Of a DNA stretch of 64,000 nucleotides, positions 41,187 to 52,793 are shown one piece after another (positions within the stretch are counted from its first letter, which is position 1; every line of letters begins with the position of its first letter). Location of the stretch: NCBI GenBank assembly GCA_963740455.1, contig CAVUEF010000005.1, positions 20,229 through 84,228 on the forward strand. Direction: 5' to 3'. The translations under genes and the position numbers were made by a program. Below the pieces are notes generated by a model. That model was not told the origin of the DNA, did not search any database, and saw only the letters and a program-made list of their open reading frames with translations. The stretch comes from Paucibacter sp963740455 (GTDB lineage: Bacteria > Pseudomonadota > Gammaproteobacteria > Burkholderiales > Burkholderiaceae_C).

Positions 41187-41268
41187 GGGGCTCACCTAGA
41201 GTGCGGTGCAGCGCCAGCGGTGAGGGGGTCTCATTGCTGCGCGCCATCAGCAACTCCATTGAGGCTCT

Positions 41269-43182
41269 ATGACACGCTCACTTGACATTTCCCGACGCCG
41301 CGCCCTGCAATGTTTCGCCAGCGTTCCCTTGTTGCCGCTGGCAACGTCCCCGGTACTGGCCGCGCTGGTCGGTTGCGGCGGCAGCTCGGCTGCATTGACA
41401 TTGAAATCGGTGGGATTTACCGCCATGGCGGCACCTTCCTTGAGCAATGCCGCTGCCATGGCCACCACCACCGTGGCCTCAAGCATGAATGCCACTTACA
41501 GCGACGGCTCCACGCAGAGCTTCGCGCTGAAGTACGTGCCTTTCTTCATCACCGGCACCCAGGTGCCGGACGGCAAGGGCGGCACGACCCTGGCGGGTGC
41601 CTATTACGACATCAACAACAAGCCGATCGTCGACCCGACGGATGCAACCAAGCGCCAGTACTTCTCGGATTGTCCGGACGGCATGTCGCTGCTGGAGCCC
41701 ATCAGCGGCGCCAGCGTGGCCGGTGTCAAGGGCAATACCGTGTTTGCCGTGGTGCAGTTCGAGTACGTGACACGCAACGTCGCAGGCGCGTCGATGTACG
41801 GTCAGCTGCCGTCGCCGATTGCGGTGCTCACGCTCGATCAGGACAAGACCACCGGCCAGCTGAGCCTGGTCAAATATCAGAATGTCGATACCAGCGGTGT
41901 GAACGGCTTGTGGATCACCTGCGGCGCCAGCCGCTCGCCCTGGAATACGCATCTGTCCAGCGAAGAGTACGAACCCGACGCGACGACGGCAGCCGGCAAT
42001 GCGCAGTTCAAAGCCTTCAGTCAGAACCTGTACGGCGATGCCACCAAGGCCAACCCGTATCACTACGGCCATATGCCCGAGATCAGCGTCAATGCTGATG
42101 GCAGCGGCAGCATCAAGAAGCACTACTGCATGGGCCGCATCTCGCACGAACTGGTGCAGGTCATGCCCGATGAGCGCACCGTGCTGATGGGCGACGACGC
42201 CAGCAATGGCGGCCTGTTCATGTTCGTCGCCGACAAGGCCAAGGACCTCAGCGCGGGCAGCCTGTATGTGGCCAAGTGGACGCAGACCAGCAGCGCCAAC
42301 GGCGGTTCGGCAACACTGAGCTGGATCAAGCTCGGCAGCGCCAGCAGCGCCGAGATCAAGGCGCTGGCCGACAGCTTGAAGGCGGTCGATATCGTCGACG
42401 TCAAGACGAGCGACCCGGTCGATGCCAGCTACACCAAGGTCCCGTATGGCGGCAAGTTCAACTGGGTCAAGTTTGCTGTCGGCAAGGACAAGGCCGCTGC
42501 TTTCCTGGAAACCCACCGCTATGCGGCCTTCAAGGGCGGCAGCCTGGGCTTCACCAAGATGGAAGGCACGACCGTCAACGCCAAGGACAAGATCGCCTAT
42601 TCGGCGATGAGCTACATCAAGAACGAAATGAAGAACGGCTCGGGCGGCATCACCGTGCAAGGCCCGGGCGCCGGCGTCACCTATGCGCTGAACCTGACGG
42701 GTGGGCAGAAGGACGACAGCGGTGCCGTCATCGACAGCGCCTGGGTCCCGATCGACATGGCCGCGGTGCCGGCGCTGGTGGGCGAAGACCTCGCCACGGC
42801 CGATGCCCTGGGCAATACCGCCAACGCCGACAAGGTTGCCAACCCGGACAATCTGAAGTTCTCGGAGAAGCTGCGCACCTTGTTCATCGGCGAAGACAGC
42901 GGCATGCATGTCAACAACTTCCTGTGGGCCTACAACGTCGACACCAAGCAGTTGAGCCGCATCCTGTCGTGCCCGTCTGGCGCCGAGTCGACCGGCTTGC
43001 AAGCTGCCGATGACGTCAACGGCTTCACCTACATCATGAGCAACTTCCAGCACCCCGGTGACTGGGAGACCCCGCTGCATGACAAGGTCAAGGCGACGCT
43101 CGACCCGCTGGTCCGTGCCAACTACCAGAACCGATTCGGCGCTGCCGTCGGTTATCTGGCGGGTCTGCCCAAGGCGGTCTGA
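41269..43182 (+). CDS. PhoX-family (DUF839) alkaline phosphatase, Tat-exported
   Basis: A 637-residue protein predicted to release phosphate from organic phosphate esters in the periplasm. The N-terminus carries a twin-arginine signal (SRRRALQCFASVPLLPLA), with a possible lipobox LVGC near residue 35. DUF839/PhoX features are GVNGLWITCGASRSPWNTHLSSEEYEP near 210, HMPEISVNADGS and HYCMGRISHELVQVMPDERTVLMGDDA. The FIGEDSGMHVNNFLWAYN stretch near 545 completes the calcium/iron-binding propeller. The Pho box upstream predicts induction by phosphate starvation through PhoB, supporting the call. Confidence 0.88.
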   Translation: MTRSLDISRRRALQCFASVPLLPLATSPVLAALVGCGGSSAALTLKSVGFTAMAAPSLSNAAAMATTTVASSMNATYSDGSTQSFALKYVPFFITGTQVPDGKGGTTLAGAYYDINNKPIVDPTDATKRQYFSDCPDGMSLLEPISGASVAGVKGNTVFAVVQFEYVTRNVAGASMYGQLPSPIAVLTLDQDKTTGQLSLVKYQNVDTSGVNGLWITCGASRSPWNTHLSSEEYEPDATTAAGNAQFKAFSQNLYGDATKANPYHYGHMPEISVNADGSGSIKKHYCMGRISHELVQVMPDERTVLMGDDASNGGLFMFVADKAKDLSAGSLYVAKWTQTSSANGGSATLSWIKLGSASSAEIKALADSLKAVDIVDVKTSDPVDASYTKVPYGGKFNWVKFAVGKDKAAAFLETHRYAAFKGGSLGFTKMEGTTVNAKDKIAYSAMSYIKNEMKNGSGGITVQGPGAGVTYALNLTGGQKDDSGAVIDSAWVPIDMAAVPALVGEDLATADALGNTANADKVANPDNLKFSEKLRTLFIGEDSGMHVNNFLWAYNVDTKQLSRILSCPSGAESTGLQAADDVNGFTYIMSNFQHPGDWETPLHDKVKATLDPLVRANYQNRFGAAVGYLAGLPKAV

Positions 43183-43248
43183 CGCGTCAGCAGCGCCTGA
43201 AACGCCAACACCCGGCGCGCGCGAGTCCCCAGCGGCGGCGCGTCGGGC

Positions 43249-43491
43249 TCACTTTGTGGTACCGCCACCGCCGGGCACTGCGTCGACGGTCTTCTCGATC
43301 ACCGTGCCGGTGACCTTGACCCCCGTCGTCACCACTGCGCCCGCGACAGAGATGACGGCCCCGGCTGCGGCACCCGCAACGGTCACGACGGCGCAAGCGC
43401 TCAAGGCCGCGCTGAGCGCGCCCAACAAAAGCGGCCTTGCACAGCGCTTGATCGAGCCGTGGCGCATCGGCTTGAAGTACGCGTTCGACAT
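43249..43491 (-). CDS. small lipoprotein (NF038104-like)
   Basis: An 80-residue predicted lipoprotein. After a basic start (MSNAYFKPMRHGSIKRCARP) comes the signal LLLGALSAALSAC with a good lipobox. A Gly/Ala/Val-rich stretch (VVTVAGAAAGAVISVAGAVVTTGVKVTG) and a short tail follow. This resembles a recurrent family of tiny lipoproteins in Burkholderiales; no function is known. The start could be 43491 or the internal ATG at 43467. It is convergent with the phosphatase gene; a GC-rich inverted repeat at 43211-43247 lies between them. Confidence 0.62.
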   Translation of the reverse strand: MSNAYFKPMRHGSIKRCARPLLLGALSAALSACAVVTVAGAAAGAVISVAGAVVTTGVKVTGTVIEKTVDAVPGGGGTTK

Positions 43492-43507
43492 CGGCTTGTG
43501 CGACCGC

Positions 43508-44347
43508 TCAGGTGAGAGCGGGTGGGTCGGTTTTCGTCGCTTCGTCATTGCTGCTGAACAGGAAACAATCGACGAAGCCGAAGTACAGCGAGGTGTAGAA
43601 CACGGTCGAAAACAGCAGCCCGGCGGGCAGCGCGATCAGCGGCACCAGATTGGTCATGCCGAGCATTCCGGCCGCCACGCTGGTGACCAGGCCGAATGCC
43701 ACCATCACGCCCAGCCAGGCCAGCGCGTTCAAGAAGAAGGCACCCCGGTTGCGCCACACCGCCAGCGTGCTGGAGAACATGGCTTGCAAGCTGCGTTGGC
43801 CGCCCCAATGCACCAGGGCACTGGCATACCAATAAGGTACCGACCACAGGGTGGCCAGCCCGAGGCGAGAGGCCACGCCCCAGAACAGGCGTGGATCGGC
43901 GAGCAGCTCGACCAGCTTGGCTTCATCGGCCTTGTTGCTGCCGAGCAGGGTTTCAAACTGGTCGAAGGCGCCGCCGTCGATCCAGTCGCTGAACACCATG
44001 ATCAGCACCGTGCCCAGCGCATAGCTCGCACACAGCATCAACTGCGTCTTGCTCCGGGCCGAGGTGAGCTTGAAGGGCGCGATGAACACCGTCGCCGTGG
44101 GGGTGTGCCCCTGCAGCGCGGCGTGCGTGGCGAGCATGAAACCCAGCGACAGGATGGGCAAGGCCATCAGCAGCAAGGCCGTGCCCAGCACCGGCAGCAG
44201 CATGGCCACCATGCCGGCAAACAGGAAGATGCCGAACAGGCCAGCGAAGGCGATCGGAAAGCGCCTGAATACCTTGAAGCCATGGCGTAGCCAGCGCACG
44301 CCGTGGCGGGCCGGAACTTGTTGCAGGCGCAGGGCCATTGTTGTCAT
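43508..44347 (-). CDS. BPSS1780 family membrane protein
   Basis: About 280 residues with six hydrophobic segments. The family N-terminus is LRLQQVPARHGVRWLRHGFKVFRRFPIAFAGLF; then come LLPVLGTALLLMALPILSLGFMLATH, TQLMLCASYALGTVLIMVF and FFLNALAWLGVMVAFGLV. Function is unknown. Several starts are close together (GTG 44359 overlapping the thrB stop, ATG 44347, ATG 44338); 44347 is a compromise. It is co-directional with thrB and probably co-transcribed. Confidence 0.85.
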   Translation of the reverse strand: MTTMALRLQQVPARHGVRWLRHGFKVFRRFPIAFAGLFGIFLFAGMVAMLLPVLGTALLLMALPILSLGFMLATHAALQGHTPTATVFIAPFKLTSARSKTQLMLCASYALGTVLIMVFSDWIDGGAFDQFETLLGSNKADEAKLVELLADPRLFWGVASRLGLATLWSVPYWYASALVHWGGQRSLQAMFSSTLAVWRNRGAFFLNALAWLGVMVAFGLVTSVAAGMLGMTNLVPLIALPAGLLFSTVFYTSLYFGFVDCFLFSSNDEATKTDPPALT

Positions 44348-44355
44348 GGGGGTGC

Positions 44356-45327
44356 TCACAGGGGCAGGGCGTGCCAGGGGCGCAGCAGGCGCTCGCGCAG
44401 CACGCGCTCGAAATGACCAGGATCATGGGGCTTGATCAGCGCGGCATCGCGCGGCAGATAGAAGTCCCACAGGCGAGAAATCCAGAAACGCAGGGCAGCG
44501 GCGCGCAGCATGGCCGGCAGCAGCCGGTATTCAGCGCCGCTCAAGGGGCGCTCCTTGGCGTAGGCATGGACCAGCGCTTCGGCGCGGGCTTCGTCGAGCC
44601 GCCCCGAGTCCAGATCTATGCACCAGTCATTGATGCACACGCCCAAGTCGAACATCCAGCTGTCGACGCCGGCAAAGTAGAAATCGAACAAGCCGCTCAG
44701 GCGTTCGCGTCCCGGCAAGCCGTCGAACATCACGTTGTCGCGAAACAGATCGGCGTGGATGGGTCCGCGCGGCAGCTCGGCATAGGTGGCCGACGCCGCC
44801 ACGGTCCGCTGATACGCCAGCTCGCCGGTCAGCAACTGCGCCTGCTCGGGGGTGACGTAGGGCAGCACCACCGGCACAGTCTCCATCCACCAGGCGAGTC
44901 CGCGCAAATTGGGCTGGTGCAGTGGATAGTCCTGCGCCGCCAGGTGCATGCGCGCCAGCATGGCGCCGAGCTGAGCGCAGTGAAACAGATCGGGCGCGAG
45001 CTGGTGGCTGCCACCCAGCTTGTTGACCACCGCCGCGGGCTTGCCGTTCAGTCTGTGCAGGATCTCGCCCGCCGCATCGGCCTGCGGGTCGGGCACCGGA
45101 ATGCCGCGTTTGGCCAGGTGCTTCATCAAGTGCAGATAGAAAGGCAGCTGCTCGAAACTCAATCGTTCGAACAGCGTCAGCACCCACTCGCCGCGCTCGG
45201 TGGTGAGGAAATAGTTGGTGTTTTCGATGCCGGCCTTGATGCCACGCAAATCGAGCAAGGGGCCCAGATTCAGTTGCGTGGCCAGGGCGCCGGCCTGTGC
45301 GCGCGTCACTTCGGTAAAAACAGCCAT
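44356..45327 (-). CDS. thrB: homoserine kinase (APH-type ThrB)
   Basis: Phosphorylates homoserine on the way to threonine. The 323 residues follow the aminoglycoside-phosphotransferase fold of the proteobacterial ThrB type: LLDLRGIKAGIENTNYFLTTERGEWVLTLFE, the catalytic loop GPIHADLFRDNVMFDG near 200 and the metal DFG-like LFDFYFAGVDSWMFDLGVCINDWC. It is divergent from polA across 165 bases. Confidence 0.94.
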   Translation of the reverse strand: MAVFTEVTRAQAGALATQLNLGPLLDLRGIKAGIENTNYFLTTERGEWVLTLFERLSFEQLPFYLHLMKHLAKRGIPVPDPQADAAGEILHRLNGKPAAVVNKLGGSHQLAPDLFHCAQLGAMLARMHLAAQDYPLHQPNLRGLAWWMETVPVVLPYVTPEQAQLLTGELAYQRTVAASATYAELPRGPIHADLFRDNVMFDGLPGRERLSGLFDFYFAGVDSWMFDLGVCINDWCIDLDSGRLDEARAEALVHAYAKERPLSGAEYRLLPAMLRAAALRFWISRLWDFYLPRDAALIKPHDPGHFERVLRERLLRPWHALPL

Positions 45328-45492
45328 GTTCGGATCGAGGGTCGGCGCTGAGAGAGTGAGTGGAGGGCAAGGCTTGCCAAACCCTGGGTCCGGCCGCGCT
45401 GCACGATGGGCAACGACAGGGTTTTGGTGGCCCCGATTCTAGGCGCCTGGCACGCCCGGCGGCGGGGCGGCCGATTCCAGCACAATCCCGGC

Positions 45493-48279
<2,787 letters not shown>

Positions 48280-48350
48280 GGCGTGCGAAAGCCGCGCAGC
48301 GCCAAGCTGGCGCCTTGCCTCTGCCCCTATAGAATGCCCGCGGGGGGAAC

Positions 48351-51116
48351 ATGACGCCAGAGGCAAAAGCCCGAGTGACGATAGACGCACTGCTTGCGCA
48401 GGCCGGCTGGCATGTTTGCTCCATGGCTGATGCCGACATCCACGCTGTGCAGGGCGTGGCCATCCGCGAGTTTCCCCTCAACACCGGCCACGGCTTTGCC
48501 GACTACCTGCTCTATGTGAACGGCAAGGCCTGCGGTGTCATCGAGGCCAAGAAAGAGGGCGCCACACTCACCGGCGTGGAAGTGCAATCCGCGCGCTATT
48601 CGCAGGGTCTGCCCGCCGGTCTGCCAGCCTGGCGTCGCCCCTTGCCCTTTCTGTTCGAGTCCACCGGGGTTGAAACCCATTTCACCAACGGCTTGGACCC
48701 GCAGCCGCGCGCCAGAGGCGTGTTCGCCTTCTTCCGCCCTGAGCTGTTGGCCCAGTGGTTGATTTATTTGCCGGAGCAGGCGGCTGCCAACACGGCGCAA
48801 GAAGAGCCCGGCACCTTTCTCGCCCGCATGCAGCACATGCCCGAGCTCATCACGCAGTGGGGCGTGGGCGGCGCCAGCTACCAGCTCTGGCCGGCGCAGA
48901 TCAAAGCCATCACCAATCTGGAAAGAAGCCTGGCCGCCAACAAACCCAAAGCCCTGATCCAGATGGCCACCGGCAGCGGCAAGACCTTCACCAGCATCGG
49001 CTTCATCTACCGCCTCATCAAGTTTGCCGGCGCGCGGCGCGTGCTGTTTCTGGTGGACCGCGGCAACCTAGCGCGCCAGACCAAGAAGGAGTTCGACGCC
49101 TACGACTCGCCCTACAACAACTTCAAGTTCGGGCAGGAATACATCGTCCAGCACTTGCAGAACAACCAGCTCGACACCAGCGCGCGCGTCGTCATCTGCA
49201 CCATCCAGCGCATGTTCTCCATGCTCAAGGGCCGGCCGTTGGACGAGGCGGCCGACGAAGAAAGCACCGCCGGGCTGGAGGGCTTGTTCAGGGAAGCCGA
49301 GCCCATCGCCTACAACTCTGCCATCCCGATCGAGAGCTTTGACATCGTCGTCACCGACGAAGCCCACCGCAGCATCTACAACCTGTGGCGCCAGGTGCTG
49401 GAATACTTTGACGCCTACCTCATCGGCCTGACCGCCACGCCCAACAAGCAGACCTTCGGCTTCTTCAAGCAGAACCTGGTGATGGAATACAACCACGCCC
49501 AGGCCGTGGCCGACGGCGTCAACGTCAACTACGACGTGTATCGCATCAAGACAGAAGTCACCGAAGCCGGCGCCAAGGTCGACAAGGGCTACTGGCTGGA
49601 GACCATGGACCGCGCCACGCGCCGCCGCGCTGCCTGGCAGCTCGACGAAGACTTCGAGTACGACCCCACCGAGCTGGACCGCGCCGTGCAAACGCCCGAC
49701 CAGATACGCACCGTGGTGCGCACGCTGGTTGAGCGCTGGCAGAGCGATCTGTTCCCCCAGCGCGAAGAGCTGCCCAAGACCTTGGTGTTTGCCAAGGACG
49801 ACAACCACGCCGAAGCCATCGTGCAAATCCTGCGCGAAGAGTTTGGCCGCGGCAACGAGTTCGCGCAAAAGATCACCTACAAGACCACCGGCAGCACGCC
49901 CGAGCAGCTCATCAAGGACTTTCGCACCAGCTACTACCCGCGCGTGGCCGTCACCGTGGACATGATCGCCACCGGCACCGACATCAAGCCGGTGGAGATG
50001 GTGGTCTTCATGCGCAGCGTGAAAAGCCGCAGCTTCTTCGAGCAGATGAAAGGCCGGGGCGTGCGCATCTGCAACCCCACCGACCTGGCCCAGGTGAACC
50101 CCGGCGCGCATGTGGTGAAAGACCACTTCGTCATCGTCGACGCCGTGGGCGTGTGCGAGCGCGACAAGACCGACAGCCGCCCGATGGACCAGAAGAAGAG
50201 CGTGCCGCTCGACAAGCTCTTGCAAGCCGTGGCGCTGGGCAATGTGGAAGACGAAGTCTTGAGCAGCGTGGCCGCCCGCCTGGCCCGGCTCGACCGCGAC
50301 CTGGGCGAGGCCGACCAGGCCAAGATACTGGAGATGAGCGGCGGCCACACCCTGCAAAGCCTGGCGCGCGGCATTGTGGAAGCGCTCAACATCGACCCCA
50401 CGCAAGACATGGCCCCAGCGCAAGCAGAGGAACGCCTGCGCCAGGCCGCCAAACCCTTCAGCAACCCCAAGCTGCGCGAGCTGATTCTGCAACTGCGCCA
50501 AAAGGCCGACCTGGTGGTGGACACGGTGACGCAAGACAGCCTCATCGCCGCCGGCTTCACCGAAGGCTCGGACCGCGCCAAAGACATGGTGCAGAGCTTT
50601 GAGGCCTTCATTGCGCAGCACAAGGACGAAATCACCGCGCTGCAAATTCTCTACAGCCGGCCCACACGGGCGCCGCTCAAGTTTGAAGACATCAAGGCCT
50701 TGGCCGACGCGCTGCACGCGCCGCCGCACCTGCTGGACGAAACCGCGCTGTGGCAGGCCTACGCCGCGCTACAGAAGGGCCGCGTCAAAGGCGCCAGCCA
50801 GCGCAGGTTGATGACCGACCTGGTCAGCCTGGTGCGCTTTGCCATCCAGCAAGACAACGAGCTCGTGCCTTACCCCGAGCGCGTGCAAGCCAACTTCAAG
50901 GCCTGGCTGGCGCAGCACGGCAAACCGTTCACCCCCGAACAACAACATTGGTTAGAAATGATCCGCGACCACATCGCTGCCAACTTGTGTCTTGAAATCG
51001 ACGACTTTGAATATGCGCCGTTCAACAGCGAGGGCGGGCTGGGCAAGGTGCACCAGCTGTTTGGCGCTGAATGGCCGAAGGTGATTGAGGAATTGAATCG
51101 GGAGTTGGCTGCGTGA
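48351..51116 (+). CDS. hsdR: type I restriction enzyme, restriction/translocation subunit
   Basis: A 921-residue HsdR (R subunit), which translocates and cuts DNA lacking the host modification. It has the N-terminal PD-(D/E)xK nuclease (FADYLLYVNGKACGVIEAKKEG near 50-70), Walker A MATGSGKTFTSIGFIYRLI near 208, DEAH box VVTDEAHRSIYNLWR near 335 and helicase motif VI QMKGRGVRICNP near 565. The C-terminal region (about 690-921) binds the M/S complex. TATAGAAT just upstream may be its -10. The last 160 bases are duplicated at 52634-52793. The stop overlaps a GTG start. Confidence 0.95.
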   Translation: MTPEAKARVTIDALLAQAGWHVCSMADADIHAVQGVAIREFPLNTGHGFADYLLYVNGKACGVIEAKKEGATLTGVEVQSARYSQGLPAGLPAWRRPLPFLFESTGVETHFTNGLDPQPRARGVFAFFRPELLAQWLIYLPEQAAANTAQEEPGTFLARMQHMPELITQWGVGGASYQLWPAQIKAITNLERSLAANKPKALIQMATGSGKTFTSIGFIYRLIKFAGARRVLFLVDRGNLARQTKKEFDAYDSPYNNFKFGQEYIVQHLQNNQLDTSARVVICTIQRMFSMLKGRPLDEAADEESTAGLEGLFREAEPIAYNSAIPIESFDIVVTDEAHRSIYNLWRQVLEYFDAYLIGLTATPNKQTFGFFKQNLVMEYNHAQAVADGVNVNYDVYRIKTEVTEAGAKVDKGYWLETMDRATRRRAAWQLDEDFEYDPTELDRAVQTPDQIRTVVRTLVERWQSDLFPQREELPKTLVFAKDDNHAEAIVQILREEFGRGNEFAQKITYKTTGSTPEQLIKDFRTSYYPRVAVTVDMIATGTDIKPVEMVVFMRSVKSRSFFEQMKGRGVRICNPTDLAQVNPGAHVVKDHFVIVDAVGVCERDKTDSRPMDQKKSVPLDKLLQAVALGNVEDEVLSSVAARLARLDRDLGEADQAKILEMSGGHTLQSLARGIVEALNIDPTQDMAPAQAEERLRQAAKPFSNPKLRELILQLRQKADLVVDTVTQDSLIAAGFTEGSDRAKDMVQSFEAFIAQHKDEITALQILYSRPTRAPLKFEDIKALADALHAPPHLLDETALWQAYAALQKGRVKGASQRRLMTDLVSLVRFAIQQDNELVPYPERVQANFKAWLAQHGKPFTPEQQHWLEMIRDHIAANLCLEIDDFEYAPFNSEGGLGKVHQLFGAEWPKVIEELNRELAA

Positions 51117-51118
51117 GT
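50959..51118 (+). repeat. 160-bp direct repeat, copy 1 (hsdR 3' end)
   Basis: It encodes the last 52 residues of HsdR and ends in GCGTGAGT, which contains the hsdR stop and the GTG start of the DUF4062 gene. It matches 52634-52793 with about 11 differences by my count. Confidence 0.9.
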
Positions 51119-52630
51119 GGTAAGCAACGCGTCTTTGTCAGCTCAGTGCAAAAAGAGTTGGCCCAAGAGCGCCAGGCGCTCAAACGATTCATTCATGCCG
51201 ATCCGCTGCTGTCGCGGTTTTATGAAGTCTTCTTGTTTGAAGACCTACCCGCAACAGACTTGCGGGCAGACGCGGTGTACCTCGGTGAAGTGGATCGATG
51301 CGCCATTTACCTCGCAATTCTGGGCAACGACTACGGGTTTGAGGACGCAGAGGGCATCTCTCCCACCGAGCGCGAATTTGACCGTGCCACCGCCCTGGGC
51401 AAAACGCGCCTTATCTTTGTGCGCGGGCAGGACGACGATGCGCGTCACCCCAAGATGCGGACGCTGGTGCGCAAAGTGGGCGATCAGCTGATTCGACGCC
51501 GTTTTGGCGACACGCCAGAGCTGCTTACCGCTGTGAATGCCAGTCTGGTCGATCACCTGGCCCGCACGGGCGCACTACGCACCAGCCCTCTTGACGCCAC
51601 AGCGTGCGCGGGCGCCACGCTGGCCGACATCTCGCAAGACAAGCTGGCCCTTTTTCTGGCCCGTGCGCAGACCAACCGTGGCTATGCGCTGGACCCGGCC
51701 ACGCCCATGCTCAGCGCGTTAACGCACTTGAATCTGCTCGATGCCGGGCAGCCCAGTCATGCAGCCATCCTGCTCTTTGGTCAAGCGCCGCAGCGCTTCT
51801 TGCCCAGCTCGGAACTCAAGTGCATGCACTTTCATGGCACGGGGGTGAGCAAGCCCATCCCCTCGTACCAAATTTACAAAGGCACGGTGTTTGAGCTGGT
51901 CGATCAGGCGCTGGATTTTGTGCTGTCCAAAATTGCCCGCGCCGTGGGAACCCGCGCCGCAGGCGCACAGGCCCCGGTGGACTACGAACTGCCGCGCGAA
52001 GCCGTGGCCGAAGCCATCGTCAACGCCGTCGCGCACCGCGACTACACCTCCAACGCCTCGGTGCAGGTCATGCTGTTTGCCGACCGGCTCGAAATCTGGA
52101 ACCCCGGCGAACTGCCCCCGCAACTCACCGTGGACAACCTGCGCCGCCCGCACGCGTCCATCCCCCGCAGCCCGCGCATTGCCGAGCCGCTGTTTTTGGC
52201 CCGCTACATTGAAAAGGCCGGCACCGGCACGCTGGACATGATCCACCTGTGCGCCCATGCGGGCTTGCCAGCGCCCGAGTTTCGGCAAGACGGCGGGCAA
52301 TTTATCCAGACCTTGTGGCGGCCCAAGCGGGCGACGGAGGGGGGTGACGTTGCTGCGGCAGGGACCAAGTCAGGCACCAAGTCGGCACTAAGTCGGCACC
52401 AAGTCGAAATCCTCGCCAAGGCCAGCACTGGCGCGGCTTTGACCGATTTGATGGTGGTGGCCAAACGCACTGACAGGACCAAGTTCAGGCACCAAGTCAT
52501 CCAGCCATTGATGGACCAAGGCTTGCTGGAAATGACCCTGCCCGACAAACCCACCAGCAGCCAGCAAAAATACCGCCTCACCCCTGCGGGGCAGGCTTGG
52601 CTGGCGACCCTGCCGGGGAAGAAAAAATGA
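51113..52630 (+). CDS. DUF4062 plus GHKL-ATPase-like (RecG-type C-terminal) protein
   Basis: A 505-residue two-domain protein. Residues 1-105 are a DUF4062 domain (RVFVSSVQKELAQERQALKRFI; YLGEVDRCAIYLAILGNDYG), a TIR-like fold often found in NACHT/STAND-type signalling or defence proteins. Residues ~175-400 resemble the ATP-binding HATPase_c_4 domain of AlbA_2/RecG-like regulators (REAVAEAIVNAVAHRDYTSN, IEIWNPGELPP as LEIWNPGELPPQLT, ARYIEKAGTGTLDMI). The C-terminus is a winged-helix-like tail. GTG 51113 overlaps the hsdR stop and its own stop overlaps ATG 52627. It is flanked by the 160-bp repeats, so it looks like inserted cargo. A defence role is inferred from location. Confidence 0.85.
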   Translation: MSGKQRVFVSSVQKELAQERQALKRFIHADPLLSRFYEVFLFEDLPATDLRADAVYLGEVDRCAIYLAILGNDYGFEDAEGISPTEREFDRATALGKTRLIFVRGQDDDARHPKMRTLVRKVGDQLIRRRFGDTPELLTAVNASLVDHLARTGALRTSPLDATACAGATLADISQDKLALFLARAQTNRGYALDPATPMLSALTHLNLLDAGQPSHAAILLFGQAPQRFLPSSELKCMHFHGTGVSKPIPSYQIYKGTVFELVDQALDFVLSKIARAVGTRAAGAQAPVDYELPREAVAEAIVNAVAHRDYTSNASVQVMLFADRLEIWNPGELPPQLTVDNLRRPHASIPRSPRIAEPLFLARYIEKAGTGTLDMIHLCAHAGLPAPEFRQDGGQFIQTLWRPKRATEGGDVAAAGTKSGTKSALSRHQVEILAKASTGAALTDLMVVAKRTDRTKFRHQVIQPLMDQGLLEMTLPDKPTSSQQKYRLTPAGQAWLATLPGKKK

Positions 52631-52791
52631 ACGTGATCCGCGACCACATCGCTGCCAACTTGTGTCTTGAAATCGAAGACTTTGAATACGCGCCCTTCAA
52701 CGGCGAAGGCGGGCTGGGCCGCGTGCACCAGCTCTTTGGCGCTGAATGGCCGAAGGTGATTGAGGAATTGAATCGGGAGTTGGTGGCGTGA
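52627..52791 (+). pseudogene. duplicated HsdR C-terminal tail (54 codons)
   Basis: The frame MNVIRDHIAANLCLEIEDFE...WPKVIEELNRELVA is the final ~52 residues of HsdR, repeated after the DUF4062 gene. It overlaps the DUF4062 stop (ATGA) and the hsdS start (GTGA), so it may still be translated and keep hsdS coupled. It is a leftover of the insertion event rather than an independent gene. Confidence 0.8.
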
Positions 52792-52793
52792 GT
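52634..52793 (+). repeat. 160-bp direct repeat, copy 2
   Basis: Same segment as 50959-51118, now immediately before hsdS. Its final GCGTGAGT contains the GTG start of hsdS. Together the copies bracket the DUF4062 gene exactly from start codon to start codon. Confidence 0.9.

Noticed and set aside
41479..43080. A 533-codon minus-strand frame opposite the PhoX-type phosphatase
   Set aside because: Shadow frame; the plus strand has a Tat signal, family motifs and a Pho box.
45458..45486. A full -35/-10 promoter for polA
   Set aside because: Only the -10-like CACAAT is visible; no acceptable -35 at 16-18 bases, so I did not list it as a feature.
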